From Nocardioidaceae bacterium (GTDB lineage: Bacteria > Actinomycetota > Actinomycetes > Propionibacteriales > Nocardioidaceae): a stretch of DNA of 64,000 nucleotides. The position numbers and the translations under genes are program-made. This document shows, piece by piece, positions 16,130 to 24,875 of the stretch. The stretch spans positions 620,001-684,000 of the forward strand of contig CP076053.1 in the NCBI GenBank assembly GCA_018672315.1. The letters are read 5' to 3'. The notes under the pieces are model-generated. The model did no database searches, had not been told where the DNA came from, and saw nothing but the letters and a program-made list of their open reading frames with translations. The stretch's first letter is position 1. Every line of letters begins with the position of its first letter.

Positions 16130-17008
16130 ATGACCGTCGACCTGATGAACCCCGCCGTCCCCGCCGGCGCGTACGCCGACCTGGTCGCCGAGCGCCGTAC
16201 GCTCACGGCCGCCCACCGCGCCTGGACCCCCGCCGACGGGCCGACGCCCTCGCTCTACCTCGCCCACGGCGCGCCGCCGCTGCTGGACGACCCGGTGTGG
16301 CTGCGCCAGCTCCACGACTGGTCGCTGTCGATGCCGAAGCCGCGAGGCGTGGTGGTCGTCTCGGCGCACTGGGAGAACGCGCCGCTCGCGGTCGCCGCGA
16401 CGGACGCGGCGGCTCCGCTCTTCTACGACTTCGGCGGGTTCCATCCCGCCTACTACAGGCTGCGCTACCCCTCGCCCGACAGCAGCGACCTCGCCCGCCG
16501 GGTGGTCGGCGCCCTGCCGCAGGGCACCGAGGTGCACCAGCACGTCGCCCGGGGTCTGGACCACGGGGCGTTCATCCCGATGATGGCGATGTACCCCGCC
16601 GCCGACGTGCCCGTGCTGCAGGTGAGCATGCCGAGCCTGCGGCCCGAGGAGCTGCTCGCTCTCGGGCGGAGGCTCCGCTCCCTGCGGGCCGAGGGGTACC
16701 TCGTCGTCGGGTCGGGCTTCCTCACCCACTGGATGGGTGGCTTCGCCACCGGCGCGCCGCTCGACGTGCTGCCTGCCTTCAACGCCGAGTTCGACGCCTG
16801 GGCCGCGGCAGGTCTCGACGCGGGCGACGTGGACGCCCTCGCCGACTTCCGGCGGGCACCGGGGGTCGCGTACGCGCACCGCACCGTCGAGCACTACGTG
16901 CCGCTCTTCGTCGCGCTCGGTGCGGCCGACGACGCCGGCGCCCCGGCGCGCACCGTCATCGAGGGCACGCAGCTGACGAACTCCAAGCGCTCGGTGCAGC
17001 TCACCTGA
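16130..17008 (+). CDS. DODA-type extradiol aromatic ring-opening dioxygenase
   Basis: A 292-residue LigB-superfamily enzyme, like the E. coli YgiD 4,5-DOPA dioxygenase. Metal and catalytic histidines are visible in SLYLAHGAPPLL, VVSAHWENAPL, the DHGAFIPM segment and FLTHWMGG. It would cleave a catechol-type ring at an extradiol bond with one metal ion. The ATG at 16130 has GAGAGGA upstream. The first about 35 residues are an extension before the conserved LAHGAPP. Likely controlled by the divergent MarR protein; the natural substrate is unknown. Confidence 0.9.
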   Translation: MTVDLMNPAVPAGAYADLVAERRTLTAAHRAWTPADGPTPSLYLAHGAPPLLDDPVWLRQLHDWSLSMPKPRGVVVVSAHWENAPLAVAATDAAAPLFYDFGGFHPAYYRLRYPSPDSSDLARRVVGALPQGTEVHQHVARGLDHGAFIPMMAMYPAADVPVLQVSMPSLRPEELLALGRRLRSLRAEGYLVVGSGFLTHWMGGFATGAPLDVLPAFNAEFDAWAAAGLDAGDVDALADFRRAPGVAYAHRTVEHYVPLFVALGAADDAGAPARTVIEGTQLTNSKRSVQLT

Positions 17009-17019
17009 GGCCGCTCCTC

Positions 17020-17111
17020 CCTGAACGCCCGCGTACGCGGGTATCCGGGTGCTTCTGCGGGCTTGCAGACCCGCGCAAGCACGGGGTGACCCGCGTACGC
17101 GGGCGTTCAGG
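17020..17111. repeat. Palindromic intergenic repeat, copy A (92 bp)
   Basis: Perfect 23-bp arms (17020-17042 and 17089-17111) starting CCTGAACGCCCGC and ending GCGGGCGTTCAGG, with an inner stem GTGCTT/AAGCAC and TGCGGG/CCCGC around a small loop. The whole element can fold as one long hairpin. It fills the gap between convergent genes and could act as a bidirectional terminator. Copy B is at 22162-22257. Confidence 0.9.
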
Positions 17112-17131
17112 CCGGGGCGGGCGGGACGGAA

Positions 17132-17803
17132 TCAGGCCAGGGGCGCGCTGTCCCAGAGGCCGCCGCCGGGGCCGAGCCAGACCAGGCCCACGGTGACCTC
17201 CTCGGCCGCGACGCGGGCGCCCTCGGCGAGGCCGGCGTACACGAAGAGGTCGTCGCCCGGGTGCAGCTCCACCGCCGCGGGGCTCGCGGTGCCCTGGGTG
17301 CTCCGTGCGCTCAGCCACCCGACCGCGTCGGTGGCCTCCCCCAGCTCGTCGGACCACCCGATGGTCGTGCCGGGGGTCCCGGCGCTCGCCCCGTCCTGTA
17401 CCCAGGTCCACGACGACGTCAGCAGCCCGGGCTCCCCGTCGGCCGTCCCCTGCTGCGTCACCGCCAGGAACAGGTGGGACCCCTCGGGCACCTCGGCGCG
17501 CTTCGGCACCGTCACGCGGGCCACCGCGTACTGGGCGCGGCGGTGGTCCATCTGGGAGAACCGCCCGTCCCGGAGCCCCGGCGCCACCCGCGCAGCGGCC
17601 CGCTCGAGCCTGCTCTCGTCGTCGGGGTCCGGCACGGTGACGACGCGCAGCCCGCTGACCTGCACCCCGAGGGCGCCGACCCGCGACGGCGGCTGGGCGC
17701 CCTTGAGCCACCAGCCCACACCGACCGCCACCAGCAGCAGGAATGGCACGATGACCGTGATCGCGCGCACGACCGCGCGCACGGCGGCCTCGCGCGACGA
17801 CAT
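17132..17803 (-). CDS. Membrane-anchored protein of unknown function
   Basis: A 223-residue protein starting at ATG 17803. Residues about 15-33 form one membrane helix (AITVIVPFLLLVAVGVGWWL), with a short basic N-terminus in the cytoplasm and a large outer domain of beta-strand character containing FLAVTQQGTAD and VELHPGDDLFVYAGL. I do not recognise the family. It is divergent from the flavin monooxygenase and convergent with the dioxygenase. Confidence 0.8.
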   Translation of the reverse strand: MSSREAAVRAVVRAITVIVPFLLLVAVGVGWWLKGAQPPSRVGALGVQVSGLRVVTVPDPDDESRLERAAARVAPGLRDGRFSQMDHRRAQYAVARVTVPKRAEVPEGSHLFLAVTQQGTADGEPGLLTSSWTWVQDGASAGTPGTTIGWSDELGEATDAVGWLSARSTQGTASPAAVELHPGDDLFVYAGLAEGARVAAEEVTVGLVWLGPGGGLWDSAPLA

Positions 17804-17845
17804 ACCGCCACGGTAGACGCCTAGACCAGTCGGGGACAGGATGAC

Positions 17846-19030
17846 GTGACGACAGCGGCTCTCGACGTGGTGGTCGTCGGGGCGGGCCAGTCCGGCCTCG
17901 CCCTGGGCTACCACCTGTGGCGCCACAACCGGGACGTCTCCAGGCACGGCCGGCGCCCGCTGGACCTCGTCCTGCTCGACGCCCGCGACCACCCCGGCGG
18001 CGCGTGGCGGGACGGCTGGGACTCCCTGCGGCTGTTCAGCCCTGCCGCGTTCTCCTCGCTCCCCGGGCACCGCATGCCATCCGGAGCGGGCGGTGCGGGC
18101 GGTGCGGACGGGGCGAACCCTCCCGCCTCGGCCGTCGTGGACTACCTCACCGACTACGAGCGTCGCTACGACCTGCCCGTGAGGCACGGCGTACGCGTCA
18201 CCGCGGTGCACCGAGACAAGCGCGACGAGGGCGTGCTGCGCCTCGACCTCGACGACGGCAGCACCCTCGCCACGCGACATCTCGTCAACGCCACCGGCAC
18301 CTGGGAGCAGCCGTTCGTGCCGGCCGTGCGCGGCGCCGGCTCCTTCGGCGGCCGGCAGCTGCACGTCGTGGACCACCGGCGCCCCTCCGCGTACGCCGGG
18401 GAGTCCGTGCTCGTCGTCGGCGGCGGCAACTCCGGGGCCCAGGTGACCGCCGACCTCCTGCAGGCGCAGGAGCGCGCACGCGAGCAGGGCGGCCCCGCGC
18501 CCGACGCCGTGCACTGGGTGACCACCCGGGCGCCGTGCTACCTCGCCGACGACGTCGACGGGCGGGTCCTCTTCGAGACGGCCACGCAGGCACTCGCGGA
18601 CCGCGCCGCCGGACGCGAGGCCCGCGGTGTCGCCTCGCTGGGCGACATCGTGGCGACGCCCGCGGTGCGTCACGCCCGCGACGACCTCGGCATGACCGCC
18701 CGCGTCGGCCTGACGGCGTTGACCGCGCACGGCGCGCGGTTCGCCGACGGCGAGGAGGTGCGGCTCGACACCGTGGTGTGGGCGACCGGCTTCCGGCCCG
18801 CGCTGCGTCATCTGCGCCACCTCGACCTGGCCCACCGGGACGGCAGACCGGAGACGACCGGGGCCTCCGGCGCGTACCCGACCCGGTCGGCGTCGGACCC
18901 CGACGTCTGGTTCCTCGGGTACGGCGACTGGTGCGGTCCCGCCTCGGCGACCCTGATCGGCGTCGGACGTGCCGCACGCGACACCGCCGAAGGCCTCGTC
19001 GGTTCGCTGACCGAGGCCCCCAGCCCGTAG
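17846..19030 (+). CDS. Flavin-dependent monooxygenase, ArsO-like
   Basis: A 394-residue two-dinucleotide-domain flavoprotein. FAD motif VVVGAGQSGLALG (about residues 9-21), NADPH motif VLVVGGGNSGAQV (about 188-200) and the late VWATGFRPAL are clear, together with WDSLRLFSPAAFSSLPG, which resembles ArsO-type monooxygenases near arsenic genes. It should use NADPH and O2 to oxygenate a small substrate. No arsenic operon surrounds it, so the ArsO label describes similarity only. GTG 17846 follows a GGGACAGG ribosome binding site. Confidence 0.85.
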   Translation: MTTAALDVVVVGAGQSGLALGYHLWRHNRDVSRHGRRPLDLVLLDARDHPGGAWRDGWDSLRLFSPAAFSSLPGHRMPSGAGGAGGADGANPPASAVVDYLTDYERRYDLPVRHGVRVTAVHRDKRDEGVLRLDLDDGSTLATRHLVNATGTWEQPFVPAVRGAGSFGGRQLHVVDHRRPSAYAGESVLVVGGGNSGAQVTADLLQAQERAREQGGPAPDAVHWVTTRAPCYLADDVDGRVLFETATQALADRAAGREARGVASLGDIVATPAVRHARDDLGMTARVGLTALTAHGARFADGEEVRLDTVVWATGFRPALRHLRHLDLAHRDGRPETTGASGAYPTRSASDPDVWFLGYGDWCGPASATLIGVGRAARDTAEGLVGSLTEAPSP

Positions 19031-19178
19031 GCTGGTGCTCACGAGCCGGCCCCATCCGTTCTGCCTCGGGCCGGCGTGACTCGTCACGGACCGTGCGCCG
19101 CGAGCTCCGCTCGCGCCGGGCAGGACGACCCCTTCGACTCCTCAGGAGACGCGCGCCGCGACTCGCGGTGCCACCACC

Positions 19179-20627
19179 ATGACTGCATCCCCCTCTTCCG
19201 CGACCCTTCCCACCTTCACCTCCCTCGGCGTCCCCGCCGCGCTGGCCGACGTGCTGGCCCGCGACGGCATCACCACCGCCTTCCCGATCCAGTCCGCCAC
19301 GCTGCCCGACTCGCTCGCCGGTCGCGACGTGCTCGGCCGAGGGCGCACCGGCTCCGGCAAGACCGTCGCCTTCGCGCTCCCCGTGGTCGCACGGCTGAGC
19401 GCCTCGGGCGCCCGGCGTACGCCCACCCGGCCGCGCGCCCTCGTGCTCGCACCGACCCGCGAGCTCGCCACCCAGATCGATGCGACCGTGAAGCCGCTGG
19501 CCGAGGCCCTGGGGCTGCGTACGCTCACCATCTTCGGTGGCGTCGGCCAGAACCCGCAGGTCAAGGCGCTGCGCAACGGCGTCGACGTGCTCGTCGCCTG
19601 CCCCGGTCGCCTCGAGGACCTCATGGGCCAGGGCCACGTGAACCTGGACGCCGTCGAGGTCACCGTGCTCGACGAGGCCGACCACATGGCCGACCTCGGC
19701 TTCCTGCCCGGGGTCAAGCGCATCCTGGACAAGACGCCCTCGCGCGGTCAGCGCATGCTGTTCTCCGCCACGCTCGACAACGCGATCGACGTGCTGGTCA
19801 AGCGGTACCTCAAGGACCCGGTGACCCACTCGGTGGACCCGGGCACCTCGGCGGTGACCACGATGACGCACCACGTGCTGCACGTCGCGGACGCCGACCG
19901 CTTCGCCGTGGTCAAGGACCTCGCGGCCGCCCCCGGTCGCACCGTGGTCTTCACCCGCACCAAGCACGGCGCGAAGGCGCTGGCCCGCAAGCTGAACGCG
20001 GCCGGCGTCCCGGCCGTCGACCTGCACGGCAACCTCAGCCAGAACGCGAGGACGCGCAACCTCACCGCCTTCTCCGACGGCACCGCCGGCACGCTGGTCG
20101 CGACCGACATCGCCGCCCGCGGCATCCACGTCGACGACGTGGGCCTCGTCGTGCACGCCGACCCGCCGGTGGAGCACAAGGCGTACCTGCACCGTTCCGG
20201 TCGCACCGCCCGCGCGGGCTCGGAGGGCACCGTCGTCACGATCATGACCGACGCCCAGCGACGCGATGTGCGCGACCTGACGCGCAAGGCCGGCATCAAG
20301 CCGACCACGACGTCGGTCACCGTGACCCACCCGCTGCTGGCCGAGATCGCGCCCGGCGAGCGGGTCTACGGCGACCCGGTCGAGCCCGTGGCGCAGCCGC
20401 GGCCGCAGAAGCAGGGCAAGCCCGGCCAGGGACGGCGTCGGCGCTCGGGGTCGGGCTCGGGCGCCGGCTCGGCCGGTGGCGCGCAGGGCTCGCGTGGTCG
20501 CGGCGGCCAGGGCGGCAGCGCCGGCGGTCGGGGCAAGCAGGGCGGCCCGTCCGGCCAGCGCCGGCGCAGCACGAGCGGCTCCGGCGGCTCCCACAGCGCC
20601 TCGTCGTTCTCCTCGGGTCGCCGCTGA
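19179..20627 (+). CDS. DEAD-box ATP-dependent RNA helicase
   Basis: A 482-residue helicase with all core motifs: FPIQSATLP (Q), GRTGSGKT (I), APTREL (Ia), VLDEADHMADLGF (II), FSATL (III), HRSGRTAR (VI). The last about 80 residues are a disordered Gly/Ser/Arg tail (GRRRRSG, GSRGRGGQGG) that should bind RNA. It remodels RNA duplexes in ribosome assembly or mRNA decay. A TAGGCT -10-like element at 19028-19033, overlapping the preceding stop, implies a leader of about 140 bases, as often seen for cold-inducible helicases. Confidence 0.95.
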   Translation: MTASPSSATLPTFTSLGVPAALADVLARDGITTAFPIQSATLPDSLAGRDVLGRGRTGSGKTVAFALPVVARLSASGARRTPTRPRALVLAPTRELATQIDATVKPLAEALGLRTLTIFGGVGQNPQVKALRNGVDVLVACPGRLEDLMGQGHVNLDAVEVTVLDEADHMADLGFLPGVKRILDKTPSRGQRMLFSATLDNAIDVLVKRYLKDPVTHSVDPGTSAVTTMTHHVLHVADADRFAVVKDLAAAPGRTVVFTRTKHGAKALARKLNAAGVPAVDLHGNLSQNARTRNLTAFSDGTAGTLVATDIAARGIHVDDVGLVVHADPPVEHKAYLHRSGRTARAGSEGTVVTIMTDAQRRDVRDLTRKAGIKPTTTSVTVTHPLLAEIAPGERVYGDPVEPVAQPRPQKQGKPGQGRRRRSGSGSGAGSAGGAQGSRGRGGQGGSAGGRGKQGGPSGQRRRSTSGSGGSHSASSFSSGRR

Positions 20628-20631
20628 GCCG

Positions 20632-22110
20632 ATGGGCACTGGGAGCACCCGGAGCACGGGTAGCGCGGGTAGCACGGGGCGGACACGGGTCTGCGCCGTC
20701 GCCGACGACGCGCTGGGCGACCACGACGCCACGGGGGTCGCCGCCGCGATCGCGGCCGGTGAGGTCTCCGCCCACGAGGTCGTCGACGCCGCCGTACGCC
20801 GCATCCGGTCGGTCGAGCCCGATCTCGGGGCGACGGTGCTCACGACGTACGCCGACGCGTACGCCCGGGCCGAGGAGATCGACCGCGCCACGACCGCGGG
20901 CCGGGACCGCGGGCACGGCCCGTTCGTGGGCGTCCCGACCGTGCTGAAGGACAACGTCGACCTGGCGGGCGTGCCCACCCAGCACGGATCGGCCGCGTTC
21001 ACCGCCGCACCGGCCCGGGCGAGCGAGCCGGTCGTACGCCAGCTGCTCGAGACCGGGCTCGTGGTGCTCGCCAAGAGCACGCTGCCGGAGTACGGCTTCA
21101 ACGCGAGCACCGAGTCAGCCCACGGCGCGACCCGCAACCCGTGGCAACTCGACCACACGCCGGGCGGGTCCTCGGGCGGGTCGGCCGCCCTGGTCGCCTC
21201 GGGTGCGCTGCCTCTGGCGCACGGCAACGACGGCGGCGGGTCGATCCGGATCCCCGCGGCGTGCTGCGGTCTCGTCGGCCTGAAGACCACCCGCGGCCGC
21301 GAGGCAGCAGGCCTCGCCGCGAAGGGCCTGCCGGTCGACATCGTCGGCAACGGCGTCCTCACCCGCACCGTGCGGGACACCGCCGCGTGGGTCGCCTGGT
21401 TGGACGGTCGACAGCGTGACGCGACCCTGCCCGACGTCGGCCTGGTCGAGGGACCGGGCCCCCGCCGCCGCATCGGGCTGGTGCTCGACGCCCCCGCCAG
21501 CGACCCCACCGAGGCGGAGACCAGGGCCACGGTCGAGCGGACCGCCGACCTGCTCGAGAGCCTGGGGCACGAGGTGGTCGAGGTCGACCCGCCCGTCGAC
21601 GAGGACTTCCGGGAGCACTTCCTCACCTACTGGGCCATGCTGGCGTGGGGGGTGCAGCACGCCGGGCGGGTGGTGACCGGTCGTCGCTTCGACGCGCGGG
21701 CCACCGAGCAGCTGACGACGACGCTGGCAGCAGAGATGGGCCGCCGCTGGCGTTGCCTGCCCGGCACACTGCTCGCACTGCGGCGGTCGGCGGCGGTCTA
21801 CGCCGAGGCCTTCGCCGGGGTCGACGCCATCCTGTCCCCCACGTTGGCGCACCCCGCCCCGCCGCTGGGCTTCCTCGGCCCCGACCAGCCGGCCGCGCAG
21901 CAGCTCGAGCGGCTCACGCAGTGGGCCACGTTCACCCCGGCCAACAACGCCTCCGGCGGACCCGGCATCTCGCTGCCGCTGGGCGCGACGACGACCGGCC
22001 TGCCCATCGGCGTACACCTCTCGGCCGCGCACGGCGACGAGCGCACCCTGCTGGAGCTGGCGTACGAGCTGGAGGCCGAACGACCCTTCCGGCGAATCCA
22101 GGACGCCTGA
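20632..22110 (+). CDS. Amidase-signature family hydrolase
   Basis: A 492-residue amidase. Ser-cisSer-Lys catalytic residues are seen in VPTVLKDNVD (Lys), HTPGGSSGGSAALVASG (cis-Ser) and NDGGGSIRIPA (nucleophile Ser). It hydrolyses an amide to acid and ammonia; GatA-type function is unlikely without gatB/C nearby. The N-terminus after ATG 20632 is a low-complexity Gly-Ser-Thr-Arg stretch encoded by imperfect short repeats. It lies 4 bases after the helicase stop, so may be co-transcribed with it. Confidence 0.9.
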   Translation: MGTGSTRSTGSAGSTGRTRVCAVADDALGDHDATGVAAAIAAGEVSAHEVVDAAVRRIRSVEPDLGATVLTTYADAYARAEEIDRATTAGRDRGHGPFVGVPTVLKDNVDLAGVPTQHGSAAFTAAPARASEPVVRQLLETGLVVLAKSTLPEYGFNASTESAHGATRNPWQLDHTPGGSSGGSAALVASGALPLAHGNDGGGSIRIPAACCGLVGLKTTRGREAAGLAAKGLPVDIVGNGVLTRTVRDTAAWVAWLDGRQRDATLPDVGLVEGPGPRRRIGLVLDAPASDPTEAETRATVERTADLLESLGHEVVEVDPPVDEDFREHFLTYWAMLAWGVQHAGRVVTGRRFDARATEQLTTTLAAEMGRRWRCLPGTLLALRRSAAVYAEAFAGVDAILSPTLAHPAPPLGFLGPDQPAAQQLERLTQWATFTPANNASGGPGISLPLGATTTGLPIGVHLSAAHGDERTLLELAYELEAERPFRRIQDA

Positions 22111-22161
22111 GCCCCGCCGCCCCGGACCCCCCTCCCTCTCGCCTCCGCCTCCCGGTTCGGC

Positions 22162-22257
22162 CCCCTGAACGCCCGCACATGCGGGCTTTCCAGTGCATCT
22201 GCGGGACTGCAGGCCCACAGGAGCACGGGTACGCGCGCAGGTGCGGGCGTTCAGGGG
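22162..22257. repeat. Palindromic intergenic repeat, copy B (96 bp)
   Basis: Arms CCCCTGAACGCCCGCAC (22162-22178) and GTGCGGGCGTTCAGGGG (22241-22257) are exact complements. The interior (CAGTGCATCTGCGGGACTGC, then GGAGCACGGGTACGCG) is clearly the same sequence as copy A at 17020-17111 with substitutions. It lies in the 218-base gap between the amidase and PLP-enzyme genes, which contains nothing else recognisable besides a ribosome binding site. Confidence 0.88.
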
Positions 22258-22328
22258 CCGCGTACGCGAGCCCGGGGGCCCGCAGGGGGGCGTTCGGCCC
22301 CGTCCCGTACGCGGGTAGGAGCGCGACC

Positions 22329-23330
22329 ATGAACGGCACGAACGACACGGACCTGCAGCCCGGCACGACCCCGGGGCCCGTCCGCCTGATGGCCACCCCG
22401 ACACCGCTGGAGGAGGCCCCCCGGCTGGCGGCCGCGCTCGGGCTCGCCCCCGACCAGCTGCTGCTGAAGCGCGACGACCTCGGCGGGGTGGGCGCGGGCG
22501 GCAACAAGCTGCGCAAGCTCGAGGTCCTCTGCGCCGAGGCCACCGCCGCGGGCGCCCGCACGCTGGTCACCACCGGTGCCGCGCAGTCGAACCACGCCCG
22601 GGCGACCGCCGCGGTCGGCGCGCGCCTCGGCTTCGACGTCGTGCTCGTGCTGGCGGGGCACCCCCCGCAGCACCCGGCCCGCGGCAACCTCCTCATCGAC
22701 GAGCTCTGCGGCGCGACCGTGCTCTGGGCCGGCGAGCGGTCGCTCGCGGTCGCAGCCGACGAGGCGGTCGCGGCGCTGGCGGTCAAGGACGCGCGGCCGT
22801 TCCTGGTCCCGTACGGCGGCTCGAGCGCCACCTCGATCGCGGGCTACGCCATCTGCGCCCACGAGCTGCTGGCCACCCGCCGCGACCTCGCCGAGGTCTG
22901 GTGCGCCGTCGGCTCCGGCGGCACGATGGCCGGGCTCGTGTCCGTGCTCGGCCCCGCGCGCGTCGTCGGGGTCGACACCGGTGCGACCTCCGACGGCCGC
23001 GCCGCCGTCCACCGCCTCCTGGATGCCGCCGGTCACCACGTCGACGCCGACGACCTGCGCCTCGTGGAGGACCAGGTCGGTGAGGGCTACGGCAGGTTGA
23101 GCGACGGCGTCCACGACGCCGTACGCCTCCTCGCCCGCACCGAGGGGGTCATCGTCGACGGCACGTACGTCGGCCGCGCCGCCGCGGGACTGGCCGCGGC
23201 CGCACGCGCCGGGACGCTCCCGGACGGCCCCGTCGTGCTGCTGCACTCCGGTGGGCTGCCGGGGCTGCTCGGTCACCCCGACCTGCTCGACGAGATCCCC
23301 GAGGCGGCCCGGCCGCACCCGGCCGGATGA
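22329..23330 (+). CDS. PLP-dependent D-cysteine desulfhydrase/ACC deaminase family protein
   Basis: A 333-residue fold-type II PLP enzyme. The PLP lysine is in AGGNKLRKLE (about residues 60-69), and TTGAAQSNHARATAA is the substrate-carboxylate loop seen in D-cysteine desulfhydrases and ACC deaminases; GSGGTMAGL binds the phosphate. It would break D-cysteine or a related amino acid to a keto acid and ammonia. Start ATG 22329 has AGGAG upstream. Its stop overlaps the ATG of the FUSC gene (ATGA). Confidence 0.88.
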   Translation: MNGTNDTDLQPGTTPGPVRLMATPTPLEEAPRLAAALGLAPDQLLLKRDDLGGVGAGGNKLRKLEVLCAEATAAGARTLVTTGAAQSNHARATAAVGARLGFDVVLVLAGHPPQHPARGNLLIDELCGATVLWAGERSLAVAADEAVAALAVKDARPFLVPYGGSSATSIAGYAICAHELLATRRDLAEVWCAVGSGGTMAGLVSVLGPARVVGVDTGATSDGRAAVHRLLDAAGHHVDADDLRLVEDQVGEGYGRLSDGVHDAVRLLARTEGVIVDGTYVGRAAAGLAAAARAGTLPDGPVVLLHSGGLPGLLGHPDLLDEIPEAARPHPAG

Positions 23331-24511
23331 GTGCCCCGGCGTCCGCGCGCGTACGGGACGCCGCGCGCAGGGCACGCGCCGCGGTGCGGCGGCTGCCGAC
23401 CCTGATGCGGTTCCCCGAGGTGCGCACCGATCTGCTTCAGGTGGTCAAGGCCGCGCTCGCGACGGCCTCCGCATGGCTGGTCGCGACCGCGGTGCTCGAC
23501 CTCGCGGAGCCGTTCCTGGCCGCCTGGTCGGCGTTGCTCGTCGTGCACGCCACCGTGCACCGCTCGATGGTGCGCGGCGCGCAGTTCGTGGTGGCGACCT
23601 CCCTGGGGATCCTGCTCGCCGCGGGCATCGCGCTGTCCCCGCTCTCGGGTGCCCCTGCACTGGCTGTCGGCGTCGTCGTCGGGCTCCTCGCCTCCCGGGT
23701 CCCGGTGCTGCGGCTCGAGGGCGTGGCCGTGGCGACGTACGCGATCTTCATCCTCGTCGCCGCCGACCCGACGAGCACCGACACCGTGATCAGCTGGCTC
23801 GGCGCCGTCGTGCTCGGCACCGGCATCGGGGTGGCGGTCAACGCCGTCCTGCTCCCCCCGCTCGACGACCGGGCCGCCGGGCGCACCCTGCAGGGGATCC
23901 TCGGGGACCTCGGCGGACTTCTCCGCCGCATGGCCGCCGAGCTCGAGAGCGGTCCGGCCGAGGACGAGGCCGCGACGGACTGGAGCCAGGTGACGCGGAC
24001 GCTCGACGACGACCTCGACCGAGCCCGGCAGCAGGTGCGGTGGACCCGGGAGACCCAGACGCTGAACCCTCGCCGTCTGATCTCCGGACACGCGGGCGCC
24101 CCCGCGGTGTACGACCACCTGCTCGCCGGCCTCGAGGACGCCGTCGGTCAGACCCGCACGATCGCGCGCGTCGTGGCGGGCGGCGTCGGCACCAGCCAGG
24201 CGTGGGACGAGGACTTCCGCGACCGGTGGCTGGTGCTCCTGGACCAGACGGGACGACGCGTCGCCGACCTCGACGAGAGCGTCACCGCCGTACGCGACGA
24301 CCTCGACCGGCTGGCCGAGGACATGTCCACCCAGGACCTCCCCGGACTGCTGTGGCCGACGTACGGGTCGCTGCTGATGGCGCTGCGCGGTGTGCTCGTC
24401 GCCGTCGACGACGAGGAGACGGTGCGCTGGCGTGCCGGGCTCGGGGAGGTCGGCCGTCCCAGGCGGCCGTTCCGTGCGGCGCGGACGGGCGGCGAGAACC
24501 AGGTCGTGTGA
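23327..24511 (+). CDS. FUSC/aromatic-acid-exporter-like membrane protein
   Basis: A 394-residue protein with about six N-terminal helices (residues 30-185; for example AALATASAWLVATAVL, LGAVVLGTGIGVAVNAVL) followed by a long cytoplasmic helical domain rich in acidic residues. This is half of the FUSC (fusaric acid resistance/aromatic acid exporter) architecture. The substrate is unknown. It is translationally coupled to the PLP enzyme and convergent with the acylphosphatase genes. Confidence 0.82.
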   Translation: MSAPASARVRDAARRARAAVRRLPTLMRFPEVRTDLLQVVKAALATASAWLVATAVLDLAEPFLAAWSALLVVHATVHRSMVRGAQFVVATSLGILLAAGIALSPLSGAPALAVGVVVGLLASRVPVLRLEGVAVATYAIFILVAADPTSTDTVISWLGAVVLGTGIGVAVNAVLLPPLDDRAAGRTLQGILGDLGGLLRRMAAELESGPAEDEAATDWSQVTRTLDDDLDRARQQVRWTRETQTLNPRRLISGHAGAPAVYDHLLAGLEDAVGQTRTIARVVAGGVGTSQAWDEDFRDRWLVLLDQTGRRVADLDESVTAVRDDLDRLAEDMSTQDLPGLLWPTYGSLLMALRGVLVAVDDEETVRWRAGLGEVGRPRRPFRAARTGGENQVV

Positions 24512-24520
24512 CCGGCCAGC

Positions 24521-24847
24521 TCAGGCCACGCCGTCGTGCACCGTGAACTCGGTGAGGCCCTCGGGCTCGACGGTCTCCACCGACACCTCCGCGACCTCGG
24601 CCTCCGGCGACCCGTCGCGGCACCAGGCCACGAGATCCTCGACGGCGCCCCGGGTGCCCTCGAAGCGGGCAGCGACGGTGCCGTCGAGCTCGTTGGACAC
24701 CCACCCCGTCACCGCGGCCTGAGCGGCACGCTCGGCACAGTGCTCGCGGAAGTGCACGTCTTGGACCCGCGGGCCGCTGACGCGCACCTGGCGGGCGTGC
24801 GTCTCCGACAGGTCGATCTCGGTCCCGGGGGTCGATGCCTCAGTCAT
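24521..24847 (-). CDS. Acylphosphatase-like protein with altered phosphate loop
   Basis: A 108-residue acylphosphatase fold. The usual loop GxVQGVxFR reads GPRVQDVHFR here; the catalytic Arg (HFRE) and the Asn of WVSNELDG are kept. Acylphosphatases hydrolyse carboxyl-phosphate bonds. The Gly-to-Asp change in the phosphate loop may reduce or alter activity. It lies 28 bases downstream of a canonical paralogue on the same strand, suggesting duplication followed by divergence. Confidence 0.85.
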   Translation of the reverse strand: MTEASTPGTEIDLSETHARQVRVSGPRVQDVHFREHCAERAAQAAVTGWVSNELDGTVAARFEGTRGAVEDLVAWCRDGSPEAEVAEVSVETVEPEGLTEFTVHDGVA

Positions 24848-24875
24848 GTCCTCACCGTCCCCACCCGCACCGGAG

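Noticed and set aside
14043-19030. Arsenic-resistance island (ArsC-like and ArsO-like proteins)
   Set aside because: The two genes are 3 kb apart with unrelated genes between, and no ArsR, ArsB or Acr3 is present.
17132-19087. One long minus-strand protein covering the monooxygenase region
   Set aside because: Only the part after ATG 17803 has a membrane helix and sensible composition; the rest is antisense to a gene with FAD and NADPH motifs.
20632-22110. GatA subunit of the tRNA amidotransferase
   Set aside because: No gatB or gatC nearby; only the general amidase signature is present.
22111-22328. Riboswitch for the PLP enzyme or a small gene
   Set aside because: The only structure is the palindromic repeat, which has a copy next to unrelated genes, so it is not a specific aptamer.
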